Under the pieces are notes generated by a model. The model did no database searches and was not told the origin of the DNA. It saw nothing but the letters and a program-made list of their open reading frames with translations. From Oscarella lobularis (lineage: Eukaryota; Porifera; Homoscleromorpha; Homosclerophorida; Oscarellidae), in contig NC_089185.1 in the NCBI RefSeq assembly GCF_947507565.1, forward strand, positions 1,612,001 to 1,676,000: a stretch of DNA of 64,000 nucleotides, in the 5' to 3' direction. Each line of letters begins with the position of its first letter. Position 1 is the stretch's first letter. The position numbers and the translations under genes are program-made. Shown one piece after another: positions 43,655-53,550 of the stretch.

Positions 43655-44743
43655 ATGATGGTACGCCGATGCGTTGCGGCAGGGTGTAGCAAAGACAGTG
43701 TCTCGCTGTTCTACTTCCCAAAAGACGCCGGACTGAGGAAGAAATAGACTGCGAAAGTGAGGCGTACGCGCGATAAATGGCCCGGTCCGGCGGCCTATTC
43801 GGAACTCTGCTCGGCGCACTTTGACGCCGAATCGTTCGAGGAAAGCCCGACGCTTCATCACAATCTCGGATTGGGAAAGAAGAGAATGAAGTTGCAACCA
43901 GGAGCCGTTCCGACAATCTTTCGAAGAATCCCTCCTACGCACCCTAAAGCTGCCAGCCCGGCCAAGAGACGCCGCGGGGCGTATGAGAAGAGGCGAAGAT
44001 TGAGGGTAAACATATATTTAGAGATATGCATAGAAACGCTAATGAATCAATGAATACCTGCATTTTCTACAATTTTCTTCTCTTTTTAGGTGCTGAGCGA
44101 GGCATTGGCCAGCGATAGGTAGGCAGCGTTCAGACATGGATAGTGATGATGGATCATCAGAGGAAGATCTTGTTCGAACTACTGAGGTACTGAATCTTCT
44201 ATGCGAATAGATACCTGTATTATGTATTTACTTCTAAAGATGGACAATTATGGTAAACGAGAGACAGTGGAGTGTGGAGTGTCTTGTGACTTCCTAGAAG
44301 CTCCACCTCTAAAGCTCTTCGAACCCAGGGAAAGACGAGAGAATGAAGATGCGGCTTTAGATAGGCGTTCAGAAGATGAATTGGACGAGGAAGGGTCTCA
44401 TGAAGATGATGGAGATCACGATGATAGCGAGGAGGACAAAAAGAGGTCGAGGAAGATGATGAGTTTGAATACAGCTTGGATGAAGAATTGGATGAATCGT
44501 ATGAGCCAAAGTCTGGAGAAGAACATTGTGATGACATTCCCGTTGAAGAGTCGGTTTTCTAACACATTTTTCATTTTGAGTTTTAAAAATTTGGTTGCTT
44601 CTTCTACTGGTCCTCAAGAGGAGAATATATATCTCATATTTGAGAGCGCTCTTCTGCTCTTATTCGTCAAATGTTTTTCGTGCCAAATCTCCATCGTACA
44701 CATAAAGAAATTCGTTTGTGGCCCGATCAGAATCATTTTCTGA
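43655..44743 (+). pseudogene. THAP-domain transposase remnant
   Basis: From ATG 43655 the frame encodes a THAP zinc finger of the C2CH type (RRCVAAGC ... ELCSAHF) with the closing AVPTIF motif. An in-frame TAG at 43745-43747 stands where THAP domains have the conserved Trp after RKK. The exon ends at a GTAAAC donor near 44009. Further pieces are MDSDDGSSEEDLV, an Asp/Glu-rich linker with YEPKSGEE (44140-44560) and EENIYLIFESALLLLF (44620-44665), like the ...KYIVFExxLxxLF start of Kolobok-type transposase cores. The rest is deleted. Confidence 0.7.
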
Positions 44744-44908
44744 CGCCAGGGGTTCGAATTGGTACGGTGCGATGGCGTTATTGTCGCCGAGATGGGACGA
44801 ACTTCTGTCGTCTTCGTCCGTGTCGTATATGGCTCCCTCTGCGTCCTCGCTGCTTTCATTCGACGAGCCATTACCCGAAGGCAGGTTATCGGACCCTTCT
44901 TCAGACAT
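44660..44908 (-). CDS. Antisense acidic ORF, P2X7-tail-like start
   Basis: 83 codons beginning MSEEGSDNLPSGNGSSNESSEDAEG and containing IAPYQFEPLASEN. An acidic Ser-rich start followed by an IxPYxFEP motif occurs at the head of P2X7 C-terminus-like zinc proteins found in many copies in invertebrates. The last 25 residues overlap the opposite-strand transposase remnant, so they may be antisense sequence. It is a first-exon fragment at best. Confidence 0.35.
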   Translation of the reverse strand: MSEEGSDNLPSGNGSSNESSEDAEGAIYDTDEDDRSSSHLGDNNAIAPYQFEPLASENDSDRATNEFLYVYDGDLARKTFDE

Positions 44909-45180
44909 CGTTACTAAAAGAGGTAACTTGTTAGAGAAAACATTGTGAACGACGCAGGTTCAACGTACAGGAATGTATACGTCTAGGTACTTCCGTTCCT
45001 GTAATGACGTAAAAAAATTTTCCCGTACGTGGCCAGAGGAAGCGAGTTATAGTCGACTTTTATATCTTTATCAATTTTTACTTGTTAAAAACAAAACTAC
45101 GCAAAAATGCTCAGAAAAGACAGAACTTCAACATAAAATGGCAAATTTAAGAAAGTTTTTGCATGATACTTACCCTTTAA

Positions 45181-46985
45181 ACACTTATCTGAGATTGCCT
45201 GCCCCATTAGGTGTTGCCCTTCTCTTTCGTATCTCGTTCGCTCCACGCGCACTTCTCTTCGCGCTTCCCGCGCTCCCAATACATCCCCCTCAACAATAGA
45301 AACAATAGATGTTTTCCGCCACTATGAATGGAATTTAATCGTTGGCACTAATACTCTTTTCTCGGAGTCGAATCGACGCTCTCTTGGCCAAATTGACCAT
45401 GTAGGATTTCTTCTTCCCGTGCAATGTCCTCATACTTCATACCACATATAAATAGATGTAAAATAAATTACTCTCAAAAAACACCTAACAGACAGCCAAA
45501 AAGACGCGTAAGCGGGGGGTGCCAAAAGACGAAACTTCCTTCCTTTTCTCTTGGCATACTGAGCGTCGTCTTTCATACGCACTAGCAAGAAGTTCAGTCG
45601 TCAACGCGCTATTCGATAGCGGCACTCAAAATTTACTCCAAACTGTTTCGAAACGAGTTCCAGCGAAAAAGCACGTTTCGCGTACGTTATAACGTTTCAA
45701 AGGCTTTCTAACGTAAAAACTAACCTAGAATGTCCGTCACGATCTTTCACAAGCGAAAAAGACGAAAACAACGAAAATCTCCTTTGTTCGCAATGCATCA
45801 AGCGCGCCAGCGATGATGGCGAGTGACGTCATTGCAAGATATGCTCGAGCACATCAATGGTGTTCTCAAACACATCACGACAATACCCCCAAACGCCTGT
45901 CTACATCCTAAACGCGTCCTAACCCACCAATATTGCCATAGAACTTCAAACAAAGGTTATGACCTTCGAAAGTTCGCCGATCGAAATGCGCGTCGTCATT
46001 CGCGCCTACAGCTTCCGAAAAGTACACTCGCGCTAATCAAACACACTCAAAATCTGTTTTTCATCATTGTTCGAATGAGATTTAAGACCCAACAACCTCA
46101 TTCTAGCTTGTTTTTGACGCACTCCCTCATACGCACGCAACCCGGATATAAAGCCGCACCAATTTCGCTGAAACCATTAGCTCATTTACCACTTTATTGA
46201 TTTTTCCACTTATCTAACACCTAAGTAGTTGTTCTAAAATCATATTGGAACACTGTAAGAGTCGGAGTAATCTATAATCACGCCGATTTACTTCCCTGGC
46301 ACAAGAAGGACAACATATATCATACATAAATGCGCAAAAGAGCAACAAAACGGTTGACACGACTTCTCTAATGGATCACTCTTCATCACGAACAAAAAAA
46401 CTCTGGAAGCCCGATACCATAATTTTTACGTACGACCCTGATGCACCGGTAACAGTCCTGCAATCGCTGTGTGTGTTGACGTGCCGATTGTGGAAGATTT
46501 GACGAAATCGCGATAAGACCAGTATTCTCGAAAACAGGTCCGAAAATACGGCTTCGGGGTTCTTCTTGTATTCGTAGACCTCGGAGATTTCTTCTTTTGT
46601 CCACGGGACACGATTCATATTCGGTTTCGTCATCAACTCTCCCTTCCGCCGGCCGCTGTTGAAAAACATCGAAGGTTGCAGCACCCTGTTTGCGGTTTAA
46701 AATACCTTCTGCTCTTTTCGCTTCCGCCACCTTCGCCCTCTTTCGGAGCTCTTTATAAACGCTAACATGAAAGTGCTACAGGTTGAAGCAATGTTGTGCG
46801 GTTAATTTATTGTAGCTTGTGCTTCTTTGTTTCGCGGGGCGATCGCTCACTTCCTTGTCTTTTTTCAGAAGACATTTGACGTGACGCTAAATTAATTAAA
46901 AAAATTACTAGAGGCAAAGTTTGATTGCTCCTATTGGTCTATTACACTCTCTTGGCAATTCGGTATCACTTTCGTAGCAAAGGGT
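45181..46985. other. No recognised gene; one weak ORF
   Basis: A minus ORF at 46376-46730 contains NRVPWTKEEISEVYEYKKNPEAVFSDLF in one frame, which could be a fragment of a SANT-like or other small domain, but the match is weak and two frames compete. No structure was seen in the rest. Confidence 0.35.
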
Positions 46986-47070
46986 ACAGTAGTACCTCCC
47001 TCATACGACCACCCTAAAATCTGATAAAAAATGGTTGCTTAAAGGATGTGGTCGCTGGCCAGAGTTAAGA
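46986..47070 (+). repeat. Pogo/Tigger-like terminal region (left end)
   Basis: TA followed by CAGTAGTACCTCCCTCATACGACCACC and, inward, GTGGTCGC. The start motif and GCGACCAC-type subterminal repeats match those at 3300-3496. No opposite end or transposase was found, so it is a solo terminus. Confidence 0.45.
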
Positions 47071-47245
47071 CAAATTGTTCACTTAGTGCGTAATTTCAAG
47101 AAAGGGTAGATCCTTCTGACTACAATAGCTAGCACAAAACAGTCGCTCAGGGCACCAGCAATTACTCAGTTTGAAAGTAATCTGTCATAACCGTTTGGAC
47201 CTTGCGCTTCTTTGCAAGAGACTCAAACAGCACGCTCTGACTTCG

Positions 47246-47601
47246 TCATGCTAGACTAAACAACTCCGGAATGTCGAAACAAAGGGCGAATTTCTGCAAC
47301 TCTGTGAGATGTGAAGAGGCGGTTTTTCTCGTTGAGGAAATGCTCGATGGCCAAAAGGAAAACCGAACAGCTTGAAGTAAAACGTGGGAGTGCAAATAGG
47401 TTGAAAGCGAACAGTCACGTGACCACGAGCAGCGATAACTCGACAGCATAGTATCAGCTTCAGCGTACATCCTAAGTAGTGCCTTCGCCAGGCCTTCAAG
47501 TTTGGAAATTCCTCTACAGCGTCGCTGTCCGCGTCGTACGAATAGTCGTGGTCGACGAAACGACGCTTTTTAGTCTCTCGAATTTGACGCAAAGCAGCCA
47601 T
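47246..47601 (-). CDS. Possible first exon, function unknown
   Basis: The ATG at 47601 opens MAALRQIRETKKRRFVDHDYSYDADSDAVEEFPNLKAWRR, which looks like a real N-terminus. After about residue 45 the sequence turns hydrophobic and unconvincing, so a splice site may lie there. No family recognised. Confidence 0.3.
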
Positions 47602-47838
47602 GAAGGAATATCGCGATCGATGACGTATTAGGCGTCAGCCAATGAGAGTCAAACCGAAGGATGCGTATCGGCAACGACAAAACGCTAACAACTGATCGAG
47701 ATTGTTTTTTGTCAAACCTGTAGTTTGGATCTGTCGACAGAAGCCGAGAACTCGTGCTGAATCTAGGGTATATACAATACCTGGAATGGAGGGCAAATTT
47801 TTCAAGGCTTTTATTATCTACGCATACAGGAATCGTAA

Positions 47839-50095
47839 ATGCGCGAGAAAAGGCCAAAGAAATACGGTGAATGGCGCGATAATCTCTCCGTAACGGTAAA
47901 GGTACCAAGGCAGACGCTTAGCGATTGGAGAAGAAGAATTTTTCCACTGAAGGAATTCGAGTCCTTTCATAATGTAGATGGTGAGCTAATTAGGGACCAT
48001 ATATCTTAATAGGCAGATATATATATTTTAGTAGGTTCCTCTGGTTGTATCGATGAAACTGACAGTGAGGACGAAACTGCGTCTTTATTGATGAAGTAAT
48101 ACTGAACCGGAATTACGTACGTACGATAAATTTTACTAACGACTTTCTCAATTTTTAAGTATGAAGAAGAGATCAGTCTTTTGATCAGCACGAGTGAATC
48201 CCGTTAGTAAAATGCTAAAAGCAGACGTCTTTTTTTCCCAACAATTTTTTCTATGTGATTAATGCAGACACAGAGCTCTTCTGGATCAAACTCTTCTATA
48301 TCAAGCAGTGACGAAAGTGACGAAGAATTTGACTACGCAGACGTTTCACAGCAGGTTGCGTGATGCTATTGTATATTGCTTCTTCTTGATAACTCAGTCA
48401 GTAAATGGTCGTCGAGAAAATCAGTCTTCTTTGGTTCACTCGTCTGCTTCCATTACCTCGAATGAAAGTAGTGCTTTGCTTCTGAAGTTGGCTGGAAGAC
48501 ACAACTTAACAAATACTGCACTAGTAGTAAGATGTCATCTTCCCAAGAATGAAGATGTTCCTGAGCATCTCCGGTCAGTCTATATGCTGAAGAAGGTCAT
48601 TGCAAATCAGACTGAGATTATCACGCATACCTACTGCAACTCGTGCCAGAAAATCGTTGAAGGAGACGATTTCACAAACGTTCTCTGTGCTCGATCGGAC
48701 AGGAAGTCAGTGAAATTCTACCAAATCAGCATAGATGATCAAATAATAAAACTACAGTATGTATTTGAAGGTATTTTTACTATTGACATATGCTTGAATT
48801 TATTAACTTCTTTAGAGGATTCGCAATTTTGGAAAAAGTGTCGTTGCTTGGTAGAGGTCATCGGGATGACAGTTTGAGGGACGTATTTGATGGAAAAGCC
48901 TACTGTGAAAAATGAGGCTTTTTGCTCAAGAAGCGGCTGACTTGCATTTATCGCTTTCTCCGTCCACTTACGGCGTACAAATTTTCAAGTCATCGACTGT
49001 AACTATGTGGCCAGTCTGGATTAGAATAAATGAGTTGCCACCTTCAATTAGGTTTCATTAAAAGGTTTTTTCTAAGTTTGATTTATAACGCTCTAATAGA
49101 TTCAACAAGAAGTACAAAATTTTGGCTGGGCTTTGGATTGCCAATTATCGACCGCCAATGCTTTGGTTTTTAAAACCAATTGTAGAAAATCTCAACCGCA
49201 TAGCAACGTCCGCTAAGCAGAAAAAAATTTTCTCTAGGCAAAAATCTTTACAGACGCAAATGACTAACGTCTATCCGCCTACTCCGTGCCTGTAGGAAAT
49301 AGGCACATGCACTGCAAAGCGTTTGTCCGTAGCAGATCTTCCTGCAAAAGCGGCAGTCCTTAGCCACCACACTTTATTTAATGGAAAGCATGGCTGCACT
49401 TACTGCGTTGCTGAGGGCGAAGTGGTAGAAAGAGGACGCGGTCACGCTCGAATCTACAAACCGGAGATTGCTGCGGTTATGAGAACCCACGAGTCAGTGC
49501 TGGAAAATGCAAGGACTTCGCTAACAGTATCAATAGTATTGAATTTAATATTTTTGACGGCATTATATGTAGGCTTCTGTGAAAGGAGTGAAGGGTGTTT
49601 CACCTTTGACGGGGTTTAAGCATTTTGACCTCGTCACTAGCGTGGGAATTGACTACATGCATTTCGTACTCGAAGGCGTTGTTAAGAAGCTGCTCAACCT
49701 ATGGTTTGAGTTTTCGCCTGAAATCTACTGCATCACTAGATTTGCAGGCGTGGTTGACTAACGATTGTCAACTGTAAGGCCTCTTGAGAACGTAACTCGC
49801 CTCCCTAGCAGTACTTTTAAAAAAGCACTGGAAAGGTTGTAAGGTTTAGTTGGCGATCAATAATGTTATTGTACAGTTTTATCTTAGCTGCTGAATACCG
49901 AGCATGGCTAGTCAATATACTACTCATTGCCGGTTCTTGAGTCCTTGCTTCCCGATCACCTGTGGTGGCATTACGCCTTATTAGTTATCAGCCTTTTCAT
50001 CTGTCTGAAAGACAGGATAAGCAGAAGTGATTTAGAAGAAGCAAAAACAATGATTAACAAGTTCGCGCAACTTTTTCAGCACTTTTACGGCAAGT
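47839..50095 (+). pseudogene. CACTA (Tnp2-type) transposase with small introns
   Basis: The first exon 47839-47980 (MREKRPKKYGEWRDNLSVTVKVPRQTLSDWRR) ends at a GTGAGC donor. A Ser/Asp/Glu-rich exon (48269-48357) follows. The core includes LAGRHNLTNTALVV, YMLKKVIANQTEIITHTYCNSCQKI, YGVQIFKSSTVTMWPVWIRINELPP (48960-49060), ILAGLWIANYRPPMLWFLKP, DLPAKAAVLSHHTLFNGKHGCTYC, VKGVSPLTGFKHFDLV...IDYMHFVLEGV (49580-49680) and LLPDHLWWHYALLVISLFICL (49930-50010). This is the order in metazoan Tnp2 (CACTA/EnSpm) transposases. Several frame breaks are not explained by introns (near 48870, 48915 and 49300), so it is probably dead. TIRs were not found. Confidence 0.75.
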
Positions 50096-50282
50096 CGTTG
50101 AAATGAATTGGTGATTCACTAGTGATCTGCGTGTATAGGCGACGAGCACTGTACCATGAATCTCCATCTCCTTGGTCATCTACCACAAGCTGTAGAAAAT
50201 CACGGTCATTTGTGGACACACTCTTCGTTTGAGTAAGACAGAGATTGACATCTGAGTATGTCACGTGATATCGCGTTAATCC

Positions 50283-50995
50283 GTGTGTCCTGTTGTGGGC
50301 GCAGCGTCGGAGCTTTTGGCGGAAGTAACGTGCCGGTGTGCATCGTTTCACTGGCCAATGAAGCGCGATTTTTGCTCTGGAACAGACCACAGAAAAGACG
50401 AAGGTCTCTATATCTGTAGCGCTTTTCCCGTTTCTCTATCTGTAGCGCTGCCTAGATGCAACAAGAAGCGGTCGGTGCGAAGCGGGACGTGGTTAGATCA
50501 GGCCCATTTGAAGCTGCATCAAACTTTGCCAGTTACTCGGCTGTTCGTTCGACAGCGCCTTCAAAGCCGCGCTGTGCTAGACGCCTCTGGCGCTTGACGA
50601 TTGTTAATTGGTATTCCTTTTGCCGAGAGGTGTGGCGTTTTTGTCGAGTGGCAGTCAAAGAAGAGCAGGGTCCCGGGAAAAATCGTCGAAATCGATAAAA
50701 GCAAGTTCGGCAAAGGAAAGTACAATCATTTGCATCAGGTAAAAATGAACCGCGTTTTTTAGTTCGACAGCGCTCATATTCATTTTCACTGTGTTTTTGG
50801 TCAAGGGGGAATGGGTCCTTGTAAAAATCGAATGACGCAGTCGTAAATGAACGTATCTTCAAAGTCGGCGAAAACAGTTCGCAAAACGCTCCGTTCCATC
50901 ATCAAAAACAACATCAAAGAAGGAACAACACTTATCAGCGACCTGTGGAATGCGTACGACTCTCTCGACGATCAGGCTCAAAAACATTTGTAAGT
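50283..50995 (+). pseudogene. Merlin transposase copy B (broken)
   Basis: In order on the plus strand: a zinc-ribbon region (HWPMKRDFCSGTDHR, CNKKRSVRSGTW); IVNWYSFCREVW; VEIDKSKFGKGKYN (first catalytic Asp block); and EGTTLISDLWNAYDSLDDQAQKHL (second catalytic Asp block). The frames shift between blocks near 50430, 50590 and 50870. It is the same family as copy A and points towards it. Confidence 0.75.
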
Positions 50996-51449
50996 TTAAT
51001 ATGAGCAATATTAAATCAAACTTTATTTGGGCGAATCGCCCAGTCTGTAACATACGCAAATCAACTACAACTGTTATATACCGTAACGGTATTAATAATC
51101 GGCGACGATTTCGGACGGAAAAACGAACATCAATTTTGATCAGGAAAAACGGGGGCGATCGTAGGAACGAAAATCGGCCTACTTCCGGCGACGACTTGTG
51201 TTGCGGCGGTTGCGGCGGCCATAGCTGCGGCATGAGCGGCAGCAGGAATGCTTGGCGCTCCCGGTGTAACGGCGGAGAGCCGCAAAAGCTACCAAATACG
51301 CCGCCGAATATGCCTCCGAAAAAGCTACCGACGAAGCCGCCCCCGGTGGAGCAAAGAGGACGACAGGCGTAACGACGTTTGGCGCACGATATGGAGCAGG
51401 AACCTACAAAATCGGGTGAAACGACGGGAACGATCGATGTCTCCGAGTC

Positions 51450-52557
51450 TGCGACAGTCATCGTCGTCGTCGTCGTCGTCGAAGGGAGAGGCGGAGGAGC
51501 GGCCGGTGCGACGGGAGGTAGAGCGTCGATGGTTGGTGGATAGAGCTGGGCCACTTGGCGGATGAATATATTGAAGGGATCGTCGTCGCTCCCTTCGCAA
51601 AACGTTCGCCTCCACATGAACACTTACTTCCAGGTAGGACTGGAAGTGGTCATGAGTTGGCCTAGCTCGTGGAATTGATCTTTTTACGGCGTTCTACGTA
51701 CTTTCGATGGTATTCGTGTGGGCACCGGAGAGTGAAGGTCATCGAATGATTGACCGTCAAATGTTGGTATTCCTAAAGGAAAGCGATTAAAATTTGCTTT
51801 TATTGAAATTAGTGCTTTTGTACTTGATGGGAGAGGCAGTCGTACGCCTTCAACAAGTCGCTTATGATTGTTGTTCCCTCCTTGATGTTTTTCTTAATGA
51901 TTGGGAGGAGGGTTTCCCGCGACCTGTTTTCGACGACTTCGAAGAACCATTTACGACTGCCTCTTTCGATGCCTCCAAAGAGCCATTCTCCTTTGACCTA
52001 AACACATTGCGCGGATGAGTGAGTGCCGTGAAAAAAACACAACTTATTTTTACCCGATGCCCACGATTGTACTTGCGCTTGCCGAACTTGCTTTCGTCGA
52101 TTTCGACGATCTTTTCTGGCCCACCTATCTTCTGCGAGTGTCGTTCGACGAAGACGCTGCACACCTCTCGGCAAAAGGAATACCAATCGACGATTGTCGT
52201 GCGCGAGAGGTGTCCAGCGTCTAGCAAGGCGTCTGTTTGCGGGCGCTGTCGTGCGAAGAGCCAAGTGATGTGCAGAATTTGCAGCAGCGTCAAGTTGGAG
52301 TTGTCGAATCACGTCCCGATTCGCACTGACCGCTCCTTGTTGCATCTGGAACAGCGCCACAGATAGAGGCCTTCTTCTCTTCTGTGGCCTGTTCCAGGGC
52401 GAAAAGCGCGCTTCATCGGCCGATGGCACGATGGACACCGACGCGTTCCTTCCGTCGCCAAAAGACCTCGTCTTTGCGCCCACGAAACGACGCCGTCGTC
52501 CGTCGATTGTAGTTCGTCGCGAAGGTCGTCCCAGCGAAGAGGTCGTTGCGCTGTCAT
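51450..52557 (-). pseudogene. Merlin transposase copy A
   Basis: Minus strand from 52557: a helical start (PLRWDDLRDELQSTDDGVVSW); a zinc ribbon (RRCPSCHRPMKRAFR ... WRCSRCNKERSVRIGT); then in a new frame TTIVDWYSFCREVCSVF, KIVEIDESKFGKRKYNRGHRV (catalytic D); EGTTIISDLLKAYDCL (51875-51840, catalytic D); and the C-terminal DPFNIFIRQVAQLYPP (about 51590-51540). This is the ISXO2/Merlin DDE fold. Frameshifts near 52310, 52110 and 51850 make it inactive. Copies A and B converge tail to tail with about 450 bp between them. The minus ORF to 50859 that follows the C-terminus (Pro-, then hydrophobic-rich) appears to be chance read-through. Confidence 0.78.
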
Positions 52558-52699
52558 CGTTGACGGATTATATGTGCCTCTGCTACAAGTGCGCGCGGCG
52601 CGCGCGTAACTCTATCTACCCTGCGCGCCCTTTCTTAGATTTTGCCCGTAAGCGCGCGGTGCGATCAACCACAGATTTCTACACCTGTGGTGGCACCGA

Positions 52700-52876
52700 G
52701 GCCGCCGCTACACCCTAGCGCGCTCCCTCCGCGTTTAACTAAATCTGTTGTGTTGTGGCACCTGGGGGCAAATCATATACGCTGCGATCGAGCTAAGATC
52801 TAAGCACATTTCGTTGCAGCAAGGCCGCCGCAAAACCCCAAAGCGCTCCCTTCGCGTTGAACTAAATCTGTTGTGA
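52700..52876 (+). repeat. Two-copy tandem duplication
   Basis: About 55 bp (AGGCCGCCGC..CCC..AGCGCGCTCCCTYCGCGTT.AACTAAATCTGTTGTG) occurs at about 52700-52755 and again at about 52821-52876, roughly 120 bp apart, with a few differences. Confidence 0.7.
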
Positions 52877-52941
52877 CACCTGAGGGAAACTCCTACACTA
52901 TGAGACACCTGCCCGCTTATCACACTTTTATTTTTGCATCG

Positions 52942-53364
52942 CTAAAAAACGTCATCTAGAATGCATTTCATACAATTCTCACTATAAAGTTTTGTGCAAT
53001 CACACAAAAACGATAGGCAATTGTGCGAATCCGGTTGAACATCGGAGTATCGCAAACGCTGATTTAGGCCGAGCTCATTTCCGCTTGGCGCGTCTCGCTG
53101 CAGGTGAAGCCACCAGAAGTAGCGGAGGCACTCTTGAGGCTCGCCTGCACGATTTCTCGCCGGATAATCGAAAACGAGGCGCCGCGGCGACACCGGCGAG
53201 CGCGGAAGAAGAAATACTTCTTCGATCGTTTCTACCATCGACGGTGTCGCGCCGGGGCAAACGAACGTCCACGTCGGATACGTTGCGCGCAAGTCTTCGA
53301 TGGTATGCGGTAGCGAGAAAAGGGCGATCGAGCGAAGTTGAAAATGCGCCGATGGAAATTCCAC
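52942..53364 (-). CDS. Conserved-looking 140-residue protein, function unknown
   Basis: Uninterrupted frame from ATG 53364. The sequence has balanced composition with segments such as IEDLRATYPTWTFVCPG, VFLLPRSPVSPRRLVFDYPA and CLRYFWWLH, suggesting a folded domain. It stops at 52942, about 250 bp from the HECT gene on the same strand. I do not recognise the family and cannot say whether it is a complete gene or an exon. Confidence 0.45.
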   Translation of the reverse strand: MEFPSAHFQLRSIALFSLPHTIEDLRATYPTWTFVCPGATPSMVETIEEVFLLPRSPVSPRRLVFDYPARNRAGEPQECLRYFWWLHLQRDAPSGNELGLNQRLRYSDVQPDSHNCLSFLCDCTKLYSENCMKCILDDVF

Positions 53365-53550
53365 GCCCCGGAAGGTGCCGACGTCAAAAAAGTCATTTTG
53401 ATAGCACCAACCGGGGCCGACTTGTCGCTCGTATATCCATATATACGAATAGACCGTATAATATCTGTCCTTTAGAGAACAGCTGCTACAGCGTGTCTAA
53501 AATGCAATAAAACATTTAACTACAATATTACATTCGCAGGAAATAGTTAC

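Larger units (their letters stand above)
43414..45176 (+). mobile_element. Kolobok-like transposon with about 208-bp TIRs
   Basis: The left (43414-about 43622) and right (about 44969-45176) ends are reverse complements with scattered mismatches. The tips read AGG(C/G)TAAGTATCATGCAAAAACTTT and are flanked by TTAA on both sides (43410-43413 and 45177-45180). A TTAA target, tips starting with purines, and a THAP-domain protein are the hallmarks of Kolobok. The 1,763-bp element keeps only the THAP exon, an acidic linker and a scrap of transposase core, so it is an internally deleted, non-autonomous copy. Confidence 0.83.

Noticed and set aside
50859..51623. 254-codon minus ORF as one protein
   Set aside because: Only the first 30-40 residues (Merlin C-terminus) are convincing; the rest is read-through into Pro-rich and hydrophobic noise next to a trinucleotide repeat.
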